Part shown: positions 33,519 through 42,016 of the stretch, one piece after another
Numbering within the stretch: position 1 is the first letter of the stretch
How the letters are laid out: each line of letters begins with the position of its first letter
Source of the DNA: Candidatus Saccharimonadota bacterium
Lineage (GTDB): Bacteria > Patescibacteriota > Saccharimonadia > Saccharimonadales > UBA4665
Assembly: GCA_027459325.1 (NCBI GenBank)
Contig: DAIDIO010000006.1
Location: forward strand, 1-58,288
DNA: 58,288 nt
Direction of reading: 5' to 3'
The notes under the pieces: model-generated
What the model was told of the DNA's origin: nothing
Seen by the model: only the letters and a program-made list of their open reading frames with translations
Database searches by the model: none
Position numbers and translations under genes: made by a program

Positions 33519-33576
33519 TTGCAATAATAGCAGTTTCTGCGACATATTTGCAATAATAATTCAGACTTATTAATAT
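33519..33576. promoter_or_regulatory. divergent Fur-family/ZIP control region with 11-bp repeat
   Basis: The direct repeat TTGCAATAATA occurs at 33519-33529 and 33548-33558. The first copy contains the minus-strand -10 box (TATTAT) of the Fur-family gene. The second supplies a -35-like TTGCAA 17 nt from TAATAT (33571-33576), itself 7 nt before the ZIP ATG. One regulator bound to the repeats could repress both genes. The repeat is not an inverted repeat of classic Fur or Zur box form. Confidence 0.5.
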
Positions 33577-33583
33577 ATATTCT

Positions 33584-34309
33584 ATGATTGCTTTACTTCT
33601 ATCTGTAGCTGCCTTTATATCAACGCTGAGCGGCGGTCTGACAGGTCTTAGGAATAAAGATAAATTGCACCGGTTTCTAGGCTATACCGCCGGAGTACTA
33701 ATCGGTGTGGTGGCCTTTGATTTACTCCCAGAAATATTTAAAATACTGACCGCGACACATAAAACCGCAACCTGGCCAATGATTGCCCTCGTTTGTGGCT
33801 TTTTAGTATTCCATATAGTCGAAAAAAGTATACTAATCCATCGAACTAATGAAACGGACTACGGCCCGCATCATCATCCGCACGTAGGTGTAGCTAGCGC
33901 ACTGGCTCTCAGCGGCCATAGCTTTCTTGACGGTGTTGGTATCGGCCTCGGCTTTAAGGCTAGCTCAACAATTGGTATAGCCGTTGCCATTGCCGTTATA
34001 GCACATGATTTCACTGATGGACTTAACACGGTTAATTTAATGCTACTGAATAAAAACCGTTCCGCCAAGGCCCTGGCTTTCCTAATACTTGACGCCTTAG
34101 CGCCAATACTAGGAGTGCTTAGCACTTTGCTCTTTAGTATCAGCTCAAACGGGCTAACTCTTTATTTAGGATTTTTCGCCGGCTTTCTACTATACATCGG
34201 GGCCAGCGAAATATTACCAGAAGCCCACTCCGAGCACTCTTCTTATCAAACCATAGCTCTAACCATAATCGGAGCGCTATTTATTTTTATAGTCACAAGG
34301 TTTGCCTAA
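33584..34309 (+). CDS. ZIP-family divalent metal transporter
   Basis: 241 residues, about seven or eight membrane helices. The binuclear metal site is visible as HSFLDGVGIG (helix 4) and HDFTDGLNTV (helix 5). A His-rich cytoplasmic loop, YGPHHHPHVG, precedes helix 4 and could sense or bind zinc. ZIP proteins import Zn2+, Fe2+ or Mn2+. Opposite orientation and overlapping control elements with the Fur-family gene point to regulation by cellular metal. Leaderless by the TAATAT at 33571-33576. Confidence 0.9.
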   Translation: MIALLLSVAAFISTLSGGLTGLRNKDKLHRFLGYTAGVLIGVVAFDLLPEIFKILTATHKTATWPMIALVCGFLVFHIVEKSILIHRTNETDYGPHHHPHVGVASALALSGHSFLDGVGIGLGFKASSTIGIAVAIAVIAHDFTDGLNTVNLMLLNKNRSAKALAFLILDALAPILGVLSTLLFSISSNGLTLYLGFFAGFLLYIGASEILPEAHSEHSSYQTIALTIIGALFIFIVTRFA

Positions 34310-34490
34310 ACTACAAATTACTGCTCGATTAGATTAATCCAAGCAGACCTATCAAAACTCCAAGACTTATTTTTGTCTGAACCTCTCATATACATAATAT
34401 CATATATTTTTTTATTGCCATAGGTGTTGTAAATTAAGTGTTCGGTTTTTTCTATTTCACCTCTGTTAAAAATAGATGTTATAATAAGTT

Positions 34491-35060
34491 ATGGATATCC
34501 AAAAGATTCTGGAAGGGCCCGCTTACCAAGCCGCCCCTCGCCTCTTAGGCAGTATATTGGAGCGTCAGATTGACGGCCACATTATCATGGTAAAAATTGT
34601 TGAAACAGAAGCTTATGACCAAAGCGACCCCGCTAGTCATAGCTATAAACCGCTATCGGCTAGGACCAGCATAATGTTCGGCCCAGCTGGTTATCTTTAC
34701 GTTTATTTCACATATGGCATGCATTACTGTGCCAATATCGTTGTCGGTCGTAGCGGTTACGGCGCCGCAGTTCTGATAAGAGCCGTTGAGCCAATTACCA
34801 ATGCCGATCTTATTTGCTATAACCGCCCTAACGCGAGCGGCCCCAATCTGACAAATGGGCCAGCTAAGTTCACTCAGGCTTTATTAATAGATAAGACCCT
34901 AAACGGTCATAAATTAGACCGTCCGCCGCTTAAACTAGTGATTAAACCGGCACTGAGCGCTGACCAGATTGAGCAAACTACTCGCATCGGCATAAGTCAG
35001 GCTATAGACGTGCCTTGGCGCTTCTATATTAAAAACAACCCTTACCGGTCCCGTCCGTAA
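34491..35060 (+). CDS. DNA-3-methyladenine glycosylase (MPG/AAG family)
   Basis: 189 residues, standard length. Family landmarks: APRLLGSIL at the start, the catalytic E in IVETEAYDQSDPASHS, and MFGPAGYLYVYFTYGMHYCANIV, which gives the intercalating and base-flipping pocket (Tyr and His). LTNGPAKFTQAL is the characteristic C-terminal block. It removes alkylated purines and hypoxanthine from DNA in base-excision repair. TATAAT at 34480-34485 lies 5 nt before the ATG. The 34310-34490 spacer upstream shows no other feature. Confidence 0.92.
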   Translation: MDIQKILEGPAYQAAPRLLGSILERQIDGHIIMVKIVETEAYDQSDPASHSYKPLSARTSIMFGPAGYLYVYFTYGMHYCANIVVGRSGYGAAVLIRAVEPITNADLICYNRPNASGPNLTNGPAKFTQALLIDKTLNGHKLDRPPLKLVIKPALSADQIEQTTRIGISQAIDVPWRFYIKNNPYRSRP

Positions 35061-35153
35061 CTAACCAATAATGTAAGTCCGCTCATAGTTAGAAATGTTT
35101 GCTCAAGGGTATAATGATATAAAAGAGATATATAACGAAAGGATAGATAAACT

Positions 35154-35747
35154 ATGTTCAGCCTGCCAGATCTACCATATAATTACGACGCCCTCGGAAA
35201 ATATATCAGTAAAGATATAATGGAGCTCCATCATAACAAGCATCATCAAACTTATATCGATAACTTAAATAAAGCTGTCTCCGATACTCCTGAGCTTCAA
35301 GGCAAAACTATTGAGGAGCTTTTAACTAACCTTGATAGTGTACCAGAAAGCGTCAGAACGGTTGTCCGCAATCATGGAGGCGGCCACTATAACCACAGCC
35401 ATTTCTGGGTATGGATGAGCCCCGACGGCGGCCATGAGCCAAGCGGACGCTTAGCCGATGGACTGAAAGAAAAGTATGGCAGCTATCAGGGATTCGTTGA
35501 CACCTTTAGCGCTCAGGCCCTTAAGGTCTTTGGTAGCGGTTGGGCCTGGCTGTTACCTGATCTTTCTATCACAAGTTCACCCAACCAGGATTCACCACTA
35601 ATGACCGGCGGGCCAGCACCAATACTAGGCTTAGACGTCTGGGAGCATGCCTATTATCTTGACTATAAGTCCAACCGTGGAGATTACGTTAAAGCCTGGT
35701 GGAATGTTGTGAATTGGCCGGAAGTAGAAAAGCGCTTCAGCGAATAA
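35154..35747 (+). CDS. Fe/Mn superoxide dismutase
   Basis: 197 residues, full length. Metal ligands are the His in MELHHNKHHQTY (about residue 26), the His in HYNHSHFWVWM (about 82), and Asp and His in GLDVWEHAYYLDY (about 159-163). GSGWAWLL is the conserved segment before them. The Gly-Gly-His context (NHGGGHYNH) occurs in both metal types, and I cannot assign iron or manganese with confidence. AAGGA lies 11 nt before the ATG. It protects against superoxide, notable for an organism with a small genome. Confidence 0.93.
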   Translation: MFSLPDLPYNYDALGKYISKDIMELHHNKHHQTYIDNLNKAVSDTPELQGKTIEELLTNLDSVPESVRTVVRNHGGGHYNHSHFWVWMSPDGGHEPSGRLADGLKEKYGSYQGFVDTFSAQALKVFGSGWAWLLPDLSITSSPNQDSPLMTGGPAPILGLDVWEHAYYLDYKSNRGDYVKAWWNVVNWPEVEKRFSE

Positions 35748-35862
35748 GCCAATAGTCAAAAGATAATATACTAGACAAATTCTCTATTTAGTGTTATTAT
35801 CTACAAAATACAAATATTTAATGAAAATTTAATATTTGGTGGGATAAGATAGATGGGCATAT

Positions 35863-36567
35863 ATGACATCATTACCTAAAGTACTGCTTGTCGAAGACAA
35901 TAAATCGGTCAGTAATACTTTAGTTTTAGCACTAAAGACCGACTACGACATCGATGTCTCTAGTACCGGCAAGTCAGCCCTTTATAAATGTGATTACAAA
36001 GACTACGACATCATATTACTAGATCTTAATCTGCCGGATTTGTCCGGCGCCCAAGTTTGCGCTATGTTACGCCAAAGGGGCCTTCGGGCCCCTATTTTAA
36101 TTCTAAGTGGTATTAGTGAAATCAGCAGTAAAGTTAATTTGCTTGACTTAGGAGCCAACGATTATCTAACAAAGCCTTTTGCACTGGGAGAGTTAAAGGC
36201 TCGGCTAAGAGCACTGCTACGAAGAAGCCAGCCAACGGTGGAAACAAAACAAATTCTCAGTGCCTACGGTGTTACTCTCGATCGTCAAAGCTTTTCCGTA
36301 ACCCGAAACGGAATAAAAGTTAATCTACGCCGAAAAGAGTTTGAGCTGTTGGCCTGTTTGATGGAACGGCCGGGCACGGTAGTGTCGCGGTCCACGCTCA
36401 TGAGCCAAGCCTGGCTCAGTAGTGATAACGTCTGGACAAATACAATTGATGTCCATATAAATCACCTTAGGGAAAAGCTCGACAGACCATATGCTAGCAA
36501 TTTAATCCATACCGTCCATGGTCAAGGCTACAAGTTTGAGGAAGTTCCTGTAGGGGTCGTCTTATGA
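35863..36567 (+). CDS. OmpR/PhoB-type response regulator
   Basis: 234 residues: a receiver domain (acidic pair E11-D12, phospho-acceptor D54 in ILLDLNLPDLSG, conserved Lys in LTKPFAL) and a C-terminal winged helix (RKEFELLACLMERPGTVVSRSTLM, DVHINHLREKLD, IHTVHGQGYKF). The start is the ATG at 35863; the nearby ATG 35853 leads to a very short frame. The stop overlaps the start of the histidine kinase gene (ATGA), so the two are a cognate pair. Promoter elements upstream are AT-rich and not clear. Confidence 0.93.
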   Translation: MTSLPKVLLVEDNKSVSNTLVLALKTDYDIDVSSTGKSALYKCDYKDYDIILLDLNLPDLSGAQVCAMLRQRGLRAPILILSGISEISSKVNLLDLGANDYLTKPFALGELKARLRALLRRSQPTVETKQILSAYGVTLDRQSFSVTRNGIKVNLRRKEFELLACLMERPGTVVSRSTLMSQAWLSSDNVWTNTIDVHINHLREKLDRPYASNLIHTVHGQGYKFEEVPVGVVL

Positions 36568-37271
36568 ATGATCGGATTTTTAAAGAGGGCAGCGAAACAG
36601 AAGATATCCAACGATTTGCCGAGCTAGGCCGGCTAAGCGCCAGCTTATTACACGAAATAAGTAACCCATTATCTGTAGCCCTGCTTCACCTTGATCAAAT
36701 TGGTGATCAAAAATCTGTTGGCGTCAAACATGTCCGCCGTAATCTCGTCAGACTGACACGTTATGTTAATGCCGCAAGGGGACAGATAACAAGAGATGGA
36801 CAAAAAAAGAGCTTCTATGTTTCCTCCCAGCTTAGCGACATTAAACGGCTCGCCCTACCGGTTGCCAGATCGGCCTTTGTTACCTTACATATGAATAAAG
36901 TCCCTAAGGTTAAACTAACAGGAGATCCATTACAGTTTCAGCAAATACTTTTGAACCTAATAATAAATGCAATTGAAGCTTATCCAAAAGCCAATTGCCT
37001 GACGCTTAAGCGGGTTGTAACCGTCGATTTTGAAATTAAAAAAGATTATTTATTGATGCAAGTAAGAGATTATGGTTCCGGCATTAGACCGGCTCAGCTG
37101 AAGCAGATCTTCGAACCTTTCTATACGACTAAGACAGTTGATCGGCAAGGGCTTGGCATCGGGCTAGTTATAGTTAAAACTTACGTCAGGGATGGCTTTG
37201 ACGGCCAAATTAAAGTTACTAGCTCAACCAGACGAGGGACATGTTTCTCTGTAAAAATACCACTCGTGTGA
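36564..37271 (+). CDS. soluble sensor histidine kinase
   Basis: 235 residues, consisting of only a DHp and an ATPase domain. The H-box is RLSASLLHEISNPLS with His30; N-box ILLNLIINAIEAY; G1 DYGSGIRP; and G2 GLGIGLVIVKTYV. No membrane helix or PAS/GAF sensor part is present, so input must come from a partner or from the short N-terminus. It overlaps the regulator by 4 nt. Such minimal kinases are often controlled by a protein partner. Confidence 0.9.
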   Translation: MNDRIFKEGSETEDIQRFAELGRLSASLLHEISNPLSVALLHLDQIGDQKSVGVKHVRRNLVRLTRYVNAARGQITRDGQKKSFYVSSQLSDIKRLALPVARSAFVTLHMNKVPKVKLTGDPLQFQQILLNLIINAIEAYPKANCLTLKRVVTVDFEIKKDYLLMQVRDYGSGIRPAQLKQIFEPFYTTKTVDRQGLGIGLVIVKTYVRDGFDGQIKVTSSTRRGTCFSVKIPLV

Positions 37272-37343
37272 AATTATTCACTAAAATGCCCCTTCTTCGT
37301 ACATATAATATATAATGTTCTTTTAAAGCAAAAGGAAATACGG

Positions 37344-37802
37344 GTGATTTATAACGAAAAGAGAACTATTATGGAAGCCTATGATGCGCGAGTAGCATTT
37401 CCGCTAATAATCGTAGCTCTCCTTAGTCTAATCTTCGTCGATGCTAGCGGCCATAAAACTGTGAATTTTCGGAACAGCGCCGGGCTTTCAGCGCACCATC
37501 AAATTGTGTCTAAGGAAAAAGCACCGGCTGTTAATCCTGCTTCAAACCTACCCACTCTAAATAAAACTGTTCAAAGTCAGGATCTTAGCCCAGGTCAAAC
37601 GCCTTTAGACATTCAGACCGCCTCGCCACAGACCAGTCGAGCTAACGGTTCGGCAAGCACGGGAAGTGCCGAGCGTTTGCAAAACACACCGGATAATCCA
37701 CCGATGAATTCTAATCAGCCTTCCACTAGCGCAACTGAAAACATTATAAACGGAACGACTGGAACTTTAATTAATACTTCGAAAAGCTCGGCTAGTCACT
37801 AA
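37344..37802 (+). CDS. membrane-anchored Ser/Thr-rich hypothetical protein
   Basis: 152 residues: a short basic N-terminus, one hydrophobic helix (VAFPLIIVALLSLIFVDA) and a Ser/Thr/Asn/Pro-rich, probably disordered external part. The start is GTG 37344 (AAGGA at 7 nt); ATG 37371 is the alternative. No enzyme domain is recognised. Convergent with trmD; the two frames overlap by 11 nt at the stops. Confidence 0.55.
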   Translation: MIYNEKRTIMEAYDARVAFPLIIVALLSLIFVDASGHKTVNFRNSAGLSAHHQIVSKEKAPAVNPASNLPTLNKTVQSQDLSPGQTPLDIQTASPQTSRANGSASTGSAERLQNTPDNPPMNSNQPSTSATENIINGTTGTLINTSKSSASH

Positions 37803-38448
37803 CCGTTCGCTGCGCCTGTCTCCGCCATTCTTCTATTTGGCCATGATGACCGCTAAGTAACACCTCGGGTACCTTTTGGCCTAGGAATTCTTCCGGCCGG
37901 GTATACTGCGGGTACTCTATAGTTTTATCATCTGCCTGAAACGACTCATACTCGGCTGAGTTTTCACCCCCTAATACACCAGGTATTAAGCGGACTACTG
38001 AATCAATGATGGTTAATGCCGGCAATTCTCCGCCAGTTAAAACGTAGTCGCCTATTCTATACGATACATCTACAAAGTCCATTATCCGTTCGTCATAGCC
38101 TTCATAGCGTGGACAGACAATAATAAGGTTATGTTTTTGGCTGGCAAGCGCCTTAGCCTCGGATTGAACGTAGCGTTTACCGCGCGGCGTAGGCAAAATA
38201 ACGGTGGCCTCCGAATTATTTTCTTTAGCTTGCTTAATTGCCGCAACAATCGGCTCGGGCTTAAGAAGCATTCCATCGCCCCCACCATAAGGGGTGTCAT
38301 CCACCTGTTTTCTGGAACCTAATCCAAAGTCTCTAAGATTTATAATGTCGTAGTCAAACAAACCTTGATCCTGAGCCCGCTTTAGCATGCTGGTATCAAG
38401 AACTGGTTTAATCATCTCAGGAAATAACGTAATAATCTTAATATTCAT
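37792..38448 (-). CDS. trmD: tRNA (guanine-N1)-methyltransferase TrmD
   Basis: 218 residues with the SPOUT-knot sequence of TrmD: ITLFPEMIKPVLDTSMLKRAQDQGL, the YGGGDGMLLKPEPI loop, CPRYEGYDERI, and the SAM-binding YVLTGGELPALTIIDSVVRLIPGVLG. It methylates G37 of tRNAs with a G36 anticodon base and prevents +1 frameshifting. The family's SPQG turn reads PTPRGKR here. It is the last gene of the rpsP-KH-trmD block; rimM, normally next to it, is missing. Confidence 0.95.
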   Translation of the reverse strand: MNIKIITLFPEMIKPVLDTSMLKRAQDQGLFDYDIINLRDFGLGSRKQVDDTPYGGGDGMLLKPEPIVAAIKQAKENNSEATVILPTPRGKRYVQSEAKALASQKHNLIIVCPRYEGYDERIMDFVDVSYRIGDYVLTGGELPALTIIDSVVRLIPGVLGGENSAEYESFQADDKTIEYPQYTRPEEFLGQKVPEVLLSGHHGQIEEWRRQAQRTVSD

Positions 38449-38550
38449 AAATTAAATCTCGTTTAAATTTCCTGGTCTTTAGGAGAAGAGCAGGCCATTC
38501 TATTGTATCTTATTGACAGAGATTTTGTCGGTTTGAGCGTTTAAATTGAT

Positions 38551-38868
38551 CTAACGGAGCTTTAAAGCATGCAATACGGCTTTAAAGGAAAATTTAGACC
38601 CCTTAGCAAGAGATGTCTCAAGCAGAGAGGACTGCTCGCCGCCAACCGCTTCACTACTACTGCCTGGTTGTGACGCAGCCTGACCATTAGCCTGTTGATT
38701 AGTTTCGCTAGGGACTACGTCCGTCTGGGCTGTTATTAGAGTACCTGGTTTGGGTGCTTCGCTAAGATCGACTTTTAGGGACGTTAGCTGGTCAACGTCT
38801 GGGGGAGGTGGCAGCTGGTTATATGGTGTAGGCGGCAAATTTTCAGGCACAGTTTTATTTGGATCCAT
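38551..38868 (-). CDS. Pro-rich disordered hypothetical protein in rimM position
   Basis: 105 residues, beginning MDPNKTVPENLPPTPYNQLP, Pro/Gln/Ser/Glu-rich and without globular blocks until a short basic C-terminal helix (KFSFKAVLHALKLR). It lies between the KH gene and trmD, where most bacteria have rimM. Nothing in it resembles the RimM PRC barrel. The start has no strong ribosome-binding site. It could be a real small linker gene of the operon with unknown function. Confidence 0.5.
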   Translation of the reverse strand: MDPNKTVPENLPPTPYNQLPPPPDVDQLTSLKVDLSEAPKPGTLITAQTDVVPSETNQQANGQAASQPGSSSEAVGGEQSSLLETSLAKGSKFSFKAVLHALKLR

Positions 38869-38946
38869 GATTGTTTCTGTGATTTTTAACTAATATGCCA
38901 CTAATTATATACCAGTAAGCATCAATGGCGGCTATATGTGTTACTT

Positions 38947-39390
38947 TTAAACGTCTAGATCGTCGAGGTCAGCAAGTTCTGCCCGGGCGGCCTTTAGCCG
39001 GTCGCTAGTTTCCTCTTCTTGGTCTTTATCTTCTTCGCTAACCTCGTCAATGGTTTTAAGCTGGTCGTCGGGTACTGGTGCTGGAGTGGATGAATGATTG
39101 TCGTCAGAGCTGGAAGATGTTGAAGCGCCACCATTAGATCCGGTGCCGTTATCGACAATCTTTAGGTTATATCGGGCATCGTTTTTTGTGCCTAGTGCTC
39201 TTAGCAAAGTCCTGAGGCTTTGGGCGGTAGCACCGCGCTTTCCAATTACCCGGCCTAAGTCTTCAGGATCGACTGTAAGTTCTAGTAACACGCCTTTTTC
39301 GTCTATCCGTCGGTCTATATGCACCGCTTCTGGTTTTCCGACTAAAGATTTTACTACATACTCTATAAATTGCTGATCAATTTCGCTCAC
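38947..39390 (-). CDS. KH-domain RNA-binding protein (KhpA-like)
   Basis: 147 residues. The first 80 form a KH domain with ELTVDPEDLGRVIGKRGATAQSLRTLLRAL, containing the GxxG loop IGKRGAT. The remaining 65 residues are an acidic, Ser/Asp/Glu-rich tail (TSSSSDDNH, EEDKDQEEE) not found in the usual 75-80-residue KhpA. Role: RNA binding, by analogy with KhpA, which acts with KhpB in cell-size control and sRNA matters. It is in the conserved place after rpsP. Confidence 0.88.
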   Translation of the reverse strand: MSEIDQQFIEYVVKSLVGKPEAVHIDRRIDEKGVLLELTVDPEDLGRVIGKRGATAQSLRTLLRALGTKNDARYNLKIVDNGTGSNGGASTSSSSDDNHSSTPAPVPDDQLKTIDEVSEEDKDQEEETSDRLKAARAELADLDDLDV

Positions 39391-39469
39391 TTACTTGCTC
39401 CTTCAGTGTTTATATTATATCAAAAAATGAGTATTAATTAGTGACAAATAAGTTACACTACGTCTCTAA

Positions 39470-39925
39470 TTATTCGGTCGGCTCGGCAGCTGGTTGTGAT
39501 TGATTTTGCTCAGCAGCAGGCTCGGTCGCAGGGGCTGTATTTTCTTCAGTAACGGTTTCGGGTTCTTCTTTAGTTTCTTCCACAGGGGCTTCTTCAGGCA
39601 CAGTTTCACTGGCAGGTTGAGTACTTCGGCGTTTGTCAGGATTACGGACGGCTTTAGACTTACTGTCTTTCAGATTAACCCAATCAGGCAGCTTGACGCC
39701 GTCAGCTTTTAATAAGGCGGCTACTCTGGGTGATGGCTGTGCACCATGACCTAAATAGAAAGACGCTTTTTCTTTGTCAACAGTAAACGTCTTGGCGTGT
39801 GGGTCATAAGAACCCAACCAAGCTACTACTTTACCGCTAGTAGGAGTGCGTCGGGCGTCCTGAACTACGACTCTAAACATCGCGTGTCCTTTACGACCGG
39901 TTCGCTGCATACGGATAACTAGCAT
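39470..39925 (-). CDS. rpsP: 30S ribosomal protein S16
   Basis: 151 residues. The S16 core is the first 85: MLVIRMQRTGRKGHAMFRVVV, ARRTPTSGKVVAWLGSYDPH, KEKASFYLGHGAQPSPRVAALL. A Pro/Glu/Thr-rich acidic tail of about 65 residues follows, much longer than in typical S16 (80-90 residues). It heads the rpsP-KH-trmD block. Binds 16S rRNA in small-subunit assembly. Confidence 0.95.
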   Translation of the reverse strand: MLVIRMQRTGRKGHAMFRVVVQDARRTPTSGKVVAWLGSYDPHAKTFTVDKEKASFYLGHGAQPSPRVAALLKADGVKLPDWVNLKDSKSKAVRNPDKRRSTQPASETVPEEAPVEETKEEPETVTEENTAPATEPAAEQNQSQPAAEPTE

Positions 39926-40006
39926 CTAATTTATTTACTCTTCCCTTGGCTTGAATTTAAGTTATAAAGACAATTCTCACTATTTTACAGATAAGCGCCT
40001 CTGTTG

Positions 40007-40711
40007 TCAATCAGTTTTGTTGGTATAAAAATCAAGAGCTGATTGAGCGGCCTTTTGCTGAGCCGCTTGTTTGCTAGGACCTTCACCTTGACCACGCATT
40101 TTACCGGCCACATATACCCCTATAATAAAGGTCTTGTCATGATCAGGGCCTTCTTCGCTCATTACCTTATAAACTGGCGTTGAACCTTCCTGGCTTTGAG
40201 CCAGTTCCTGCAAATATGATTTTGGATCCATCCACGATCCGGTAGAAAGTATATCGGCAAAGGTGCTTAAAATACTTTCCTCTAAGAACCGTTTAGCAGC
40301 CCCGTAGCCTTGGTCTAAATATATAGAGCCAACAACAGCTTCAAAACTATTAGCCAGGATTTGCGCTCTGGCGCGTTCAGTACCCCGCTTTTCGCCGCGA
40401 CTCAAGAGGAGTAGTGGTTCAAAACCGTATCTTTGAGCAGCCGCACTGATACTTTCAGTTCGCACTAAACTGCTGCGCCAATTAGTCAGTATGCCTTCCG
40501 GCTCAGAATAATTGCTGTATAAAAATTCCGTTACAACCAGCTCTAAAACGGCATCGCCCAAGAACTCCAGCCGCTCGTTATGTTCCTTAACGGTCTTACG
40601 ATGTTCGTTTAGGTAAGAGCGGTGGGTAAAGGCAGTAATAAGGAGACTGATGTCGTTATATGTAACCTTTAATTTTTCTTGGGCAAATTGAATGTAGGTG
40701 GCTCTATCCAT
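40007..40711 (-). CDS. rnc: ribonuclease III
   Basis: 234 residues: the RNase III domain (signature NERLEFLGDAVLELVV, about 44-60; metal-binding acidic residues also in ILANSFEAVVGSIYLDQG) and a C-terminal double-stranded RNA-binding domain (DPKSYLQELAQSQEG to AQQKAAQSALDFY). It processes rRNA precursors and cleaves double-stranded RNA. It follows the Nudix gene by 17 nt on the same strand and precedes rpsP by 81 nt. Confidence 0.95.
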   Translation of the reverse strand: MDRATYIQFAQEKLKVTYNDISLLITAFTHRSYLNEHRKTVKEHNERLEFLGDAVLELVVTEFLYSNYSEPEGILTNWRSSLVRTESISAAAQRYGFEPLLLLSRGEKRGTERARAQILANSFEAVVGSIYLDQGYGAAKRFLEESILSTFADILSTGSWMDPKSYLQELAQSQEGSTPVYKVMSEEGPDHDKTFIIGVYVAGKMRGQGEGPSKQAAQQKAAQSALDFYTNKTD

Positions 40712-40728
40712 CTCTTTTTAAAACTTTT

Positions 40729-41223
40729 CTAAACCTCACCTTTTCTAATTTTTTTCATGCCGAGTAGGATCAGCTTTCCTATATCGTCATAGGCTATTTT
40801 ATCGACAGCATCCATTGCTGGCAACCATTTAATGTCACTTAGCCACTCTTCAGGGGTTAATTTATCAGTATCACCTTGGGCTTCAACCAGCCAAATGTGC
40901 ATAGTCATTAGAACTAGAGTATGGGCCCGACGGTAACGGAAATTGACTTTACCAAGCCAAACTAAAACTTCCATATCTTGTAAGCCGGTCTCTTCCCGGA
41001 TTTCCCTTTCGGCGGTAGCCCCGGGATCTTCACCGGGCTCCACATGTCCCTTCGGAATCGTCCAGCGGTCCTTGGCGTCCTTCATCAGTAGAATTTCTAA
41101 AGCGCCACTGCTATTTTTTCTAAAGACTATGCCACCAGAAGTAGTTTCGTGAACAACTTCATCAATAACTGGCCGTTTTTTAAACGGCAGCTTGACATGA
41201 ATTGACGGTTTAGGTTTCTTCAT
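40729..41223 (-). CDS. Nudix hydrolase
   Basis: 164 residues. The Nudix box GHVEPGEDPGATAEREIREE, followed by TG, matches G-x5-E-x7-R-E-U-x-E-E-x-G-U completely. The N-terminal extension (about 25 residues, Lys/Pro-rich) precedes TTSGGIVFRKNSSGALEILLM. Substrates of this group include (di)nucleoside polyphosphates and oxidised nucleotides; not determined. The first 14 nt overlap the end of nusB, indicating translational coupling. rnc starts 17 nt downstream. Confidence 0.9.
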   Translation of the reverse strand: MKKPKPSIHVKLPFKKRPVIDEVVHETTSGGIVFRKNSSGALEILLMKDAKDRWTIPKGHVEPGEDPGATAEREIREETGLQDMEVLVWLGKVNFRYRRAHTLVLMTMHIWLVEAQGDTDKLTPEEWLSDIKWLPAMDAVDKIAYDDIGKLILLGMKKIRKGEV

Positions 41224-41695
41224 TTGTAACTTTCTTGCGGGTTGATTTAGCTTTAGCTTTCACTGGTTTTTCTTCTCTATCTCTAAGTAATGTGCCGAGC
41301 ACGCCATTAACAAACTTTGATGAGTTATCTCCACCAAAGGCCTTAGCCAGTTCAACAGCTTCATTAATAACGACTTTCGGGGGCGTATCGGGTTCATTAT
41401 CTAACTCGTATAAGCCGATTCTGAGTACCAGTCTATCCATACGGGCAATCTGATCAATTGGCCATTCCGGTGCTACAGGCTGAATTTTGGCGTCGAGTTG
41501 TTTAGCCTGAGCTAGTACACCGTTGGTCAGGCGCTCTACAAACTCCGTATCATCGATTGATTCAGAATAGCGGGCAATATTACGGGACAGAATTTCTTTC
41601 AGGGAAAGATTGCTATCTCCAGCTTCGGATCTTAGATCCTGCTCATAGAGAGTTTGGAGGGCTATAATTCTGCCAAGATGACGGTTTGATGCCAT
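41210..41695 (-). CDS. nusB: transcription antitermination factor NusB
   Basis: 161 residues, all-helical NusB fold: MASNRHLGRIIALQTLYEQDL at the start and EWPIDQIARMDRLVLRIGLYEL, followed by PPKVVINEAVELAKAFGGDNSSKFVNGVLGTL, the most conserved block. It binds boxA RNA with S10 to stop premature termination in rRNA operons. A basic C-terminal tail follows. The gene comes right after rpmF, and its 3' end overlaps the Nudix gene by 14 nt. Confidence 0.94.
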   Translation of the reverse strand: MASNRHLGRIIALQTLYEQDLRSEAGDSNLSLKEILSRNIARYSESIDDTEFVERLTNGVLAQAKQLDAKIQPVAPEWPIDQIARMDRLVLRIGLYELDNEPDTPPKVVINEAVELAKAFGGDNSSKFVNGVLGTLLRDREEKPVKAKAKSTRKKVTNEET

Positions 41696-41739
41696 TGTCT
41701 TACTTAAACTTCCTTAGTGCTTTACAAAGGACTAATACT

Positions 41740-41883
41740 TTAAAGAGCTTTAGCTGATTCTCGCTTAGTCGTTTTTACTTTAACCGGTGAAGTTGCATTA
41801 ACTTTCCGGGCTAATTTAAGCGCCAAGTGACTACGGCGGGTGCCGGTCTTTCTTGGGCTAGTACGTTTCTTGGGCTTTCCCAT
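41740..41883 (-). CDS. rpmF: 50S ribosomal protein L32
   Basis: A 47-residue frame, MGKPKKRTSPRKTGTRRSHL and then ALKLARKVNATSPVKVKTTK, ending at TAA 41740. It fits L32: the N-terminal PKKRTS and the RRSHLALK core. The zinc-ribbon cysteines of many L32 proteins are absent, as in several CPR lineages. It is short and too small for length-limited gene finders. It heads the nusB-Nudix-rnc operon, 44 nt upstream of nusB. Confidence 0.85.
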   Translation of the reverse strand: MGKPKKRTSPRKTGTRRSHLALKLARKVNATSPVKVKTTKRESAKAL

Positions 41884-42004
41884 AGGTTTTGTGGTTTCCT
41901 TATTTACTCTTTATCTATATTCTAGCTAATAATTGATCTGATCTCAAGTAAGCAAGTTAGAACATGGTATTTTGCTGCTATCGGCTAATGGCGTGGAACG
42001 GTAT

Positions 42005-42010
42005 TATAAT
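42005..42010 (+). promoter_or_regulatory. -10 box (TATAAT) for leaderless small membrane gene
   Basis: TATAAT, then 6 nt (GATGCC), then the ATG at 42017. Confidence 0.5.
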
Positions 42011-42016
42011 GATGCC

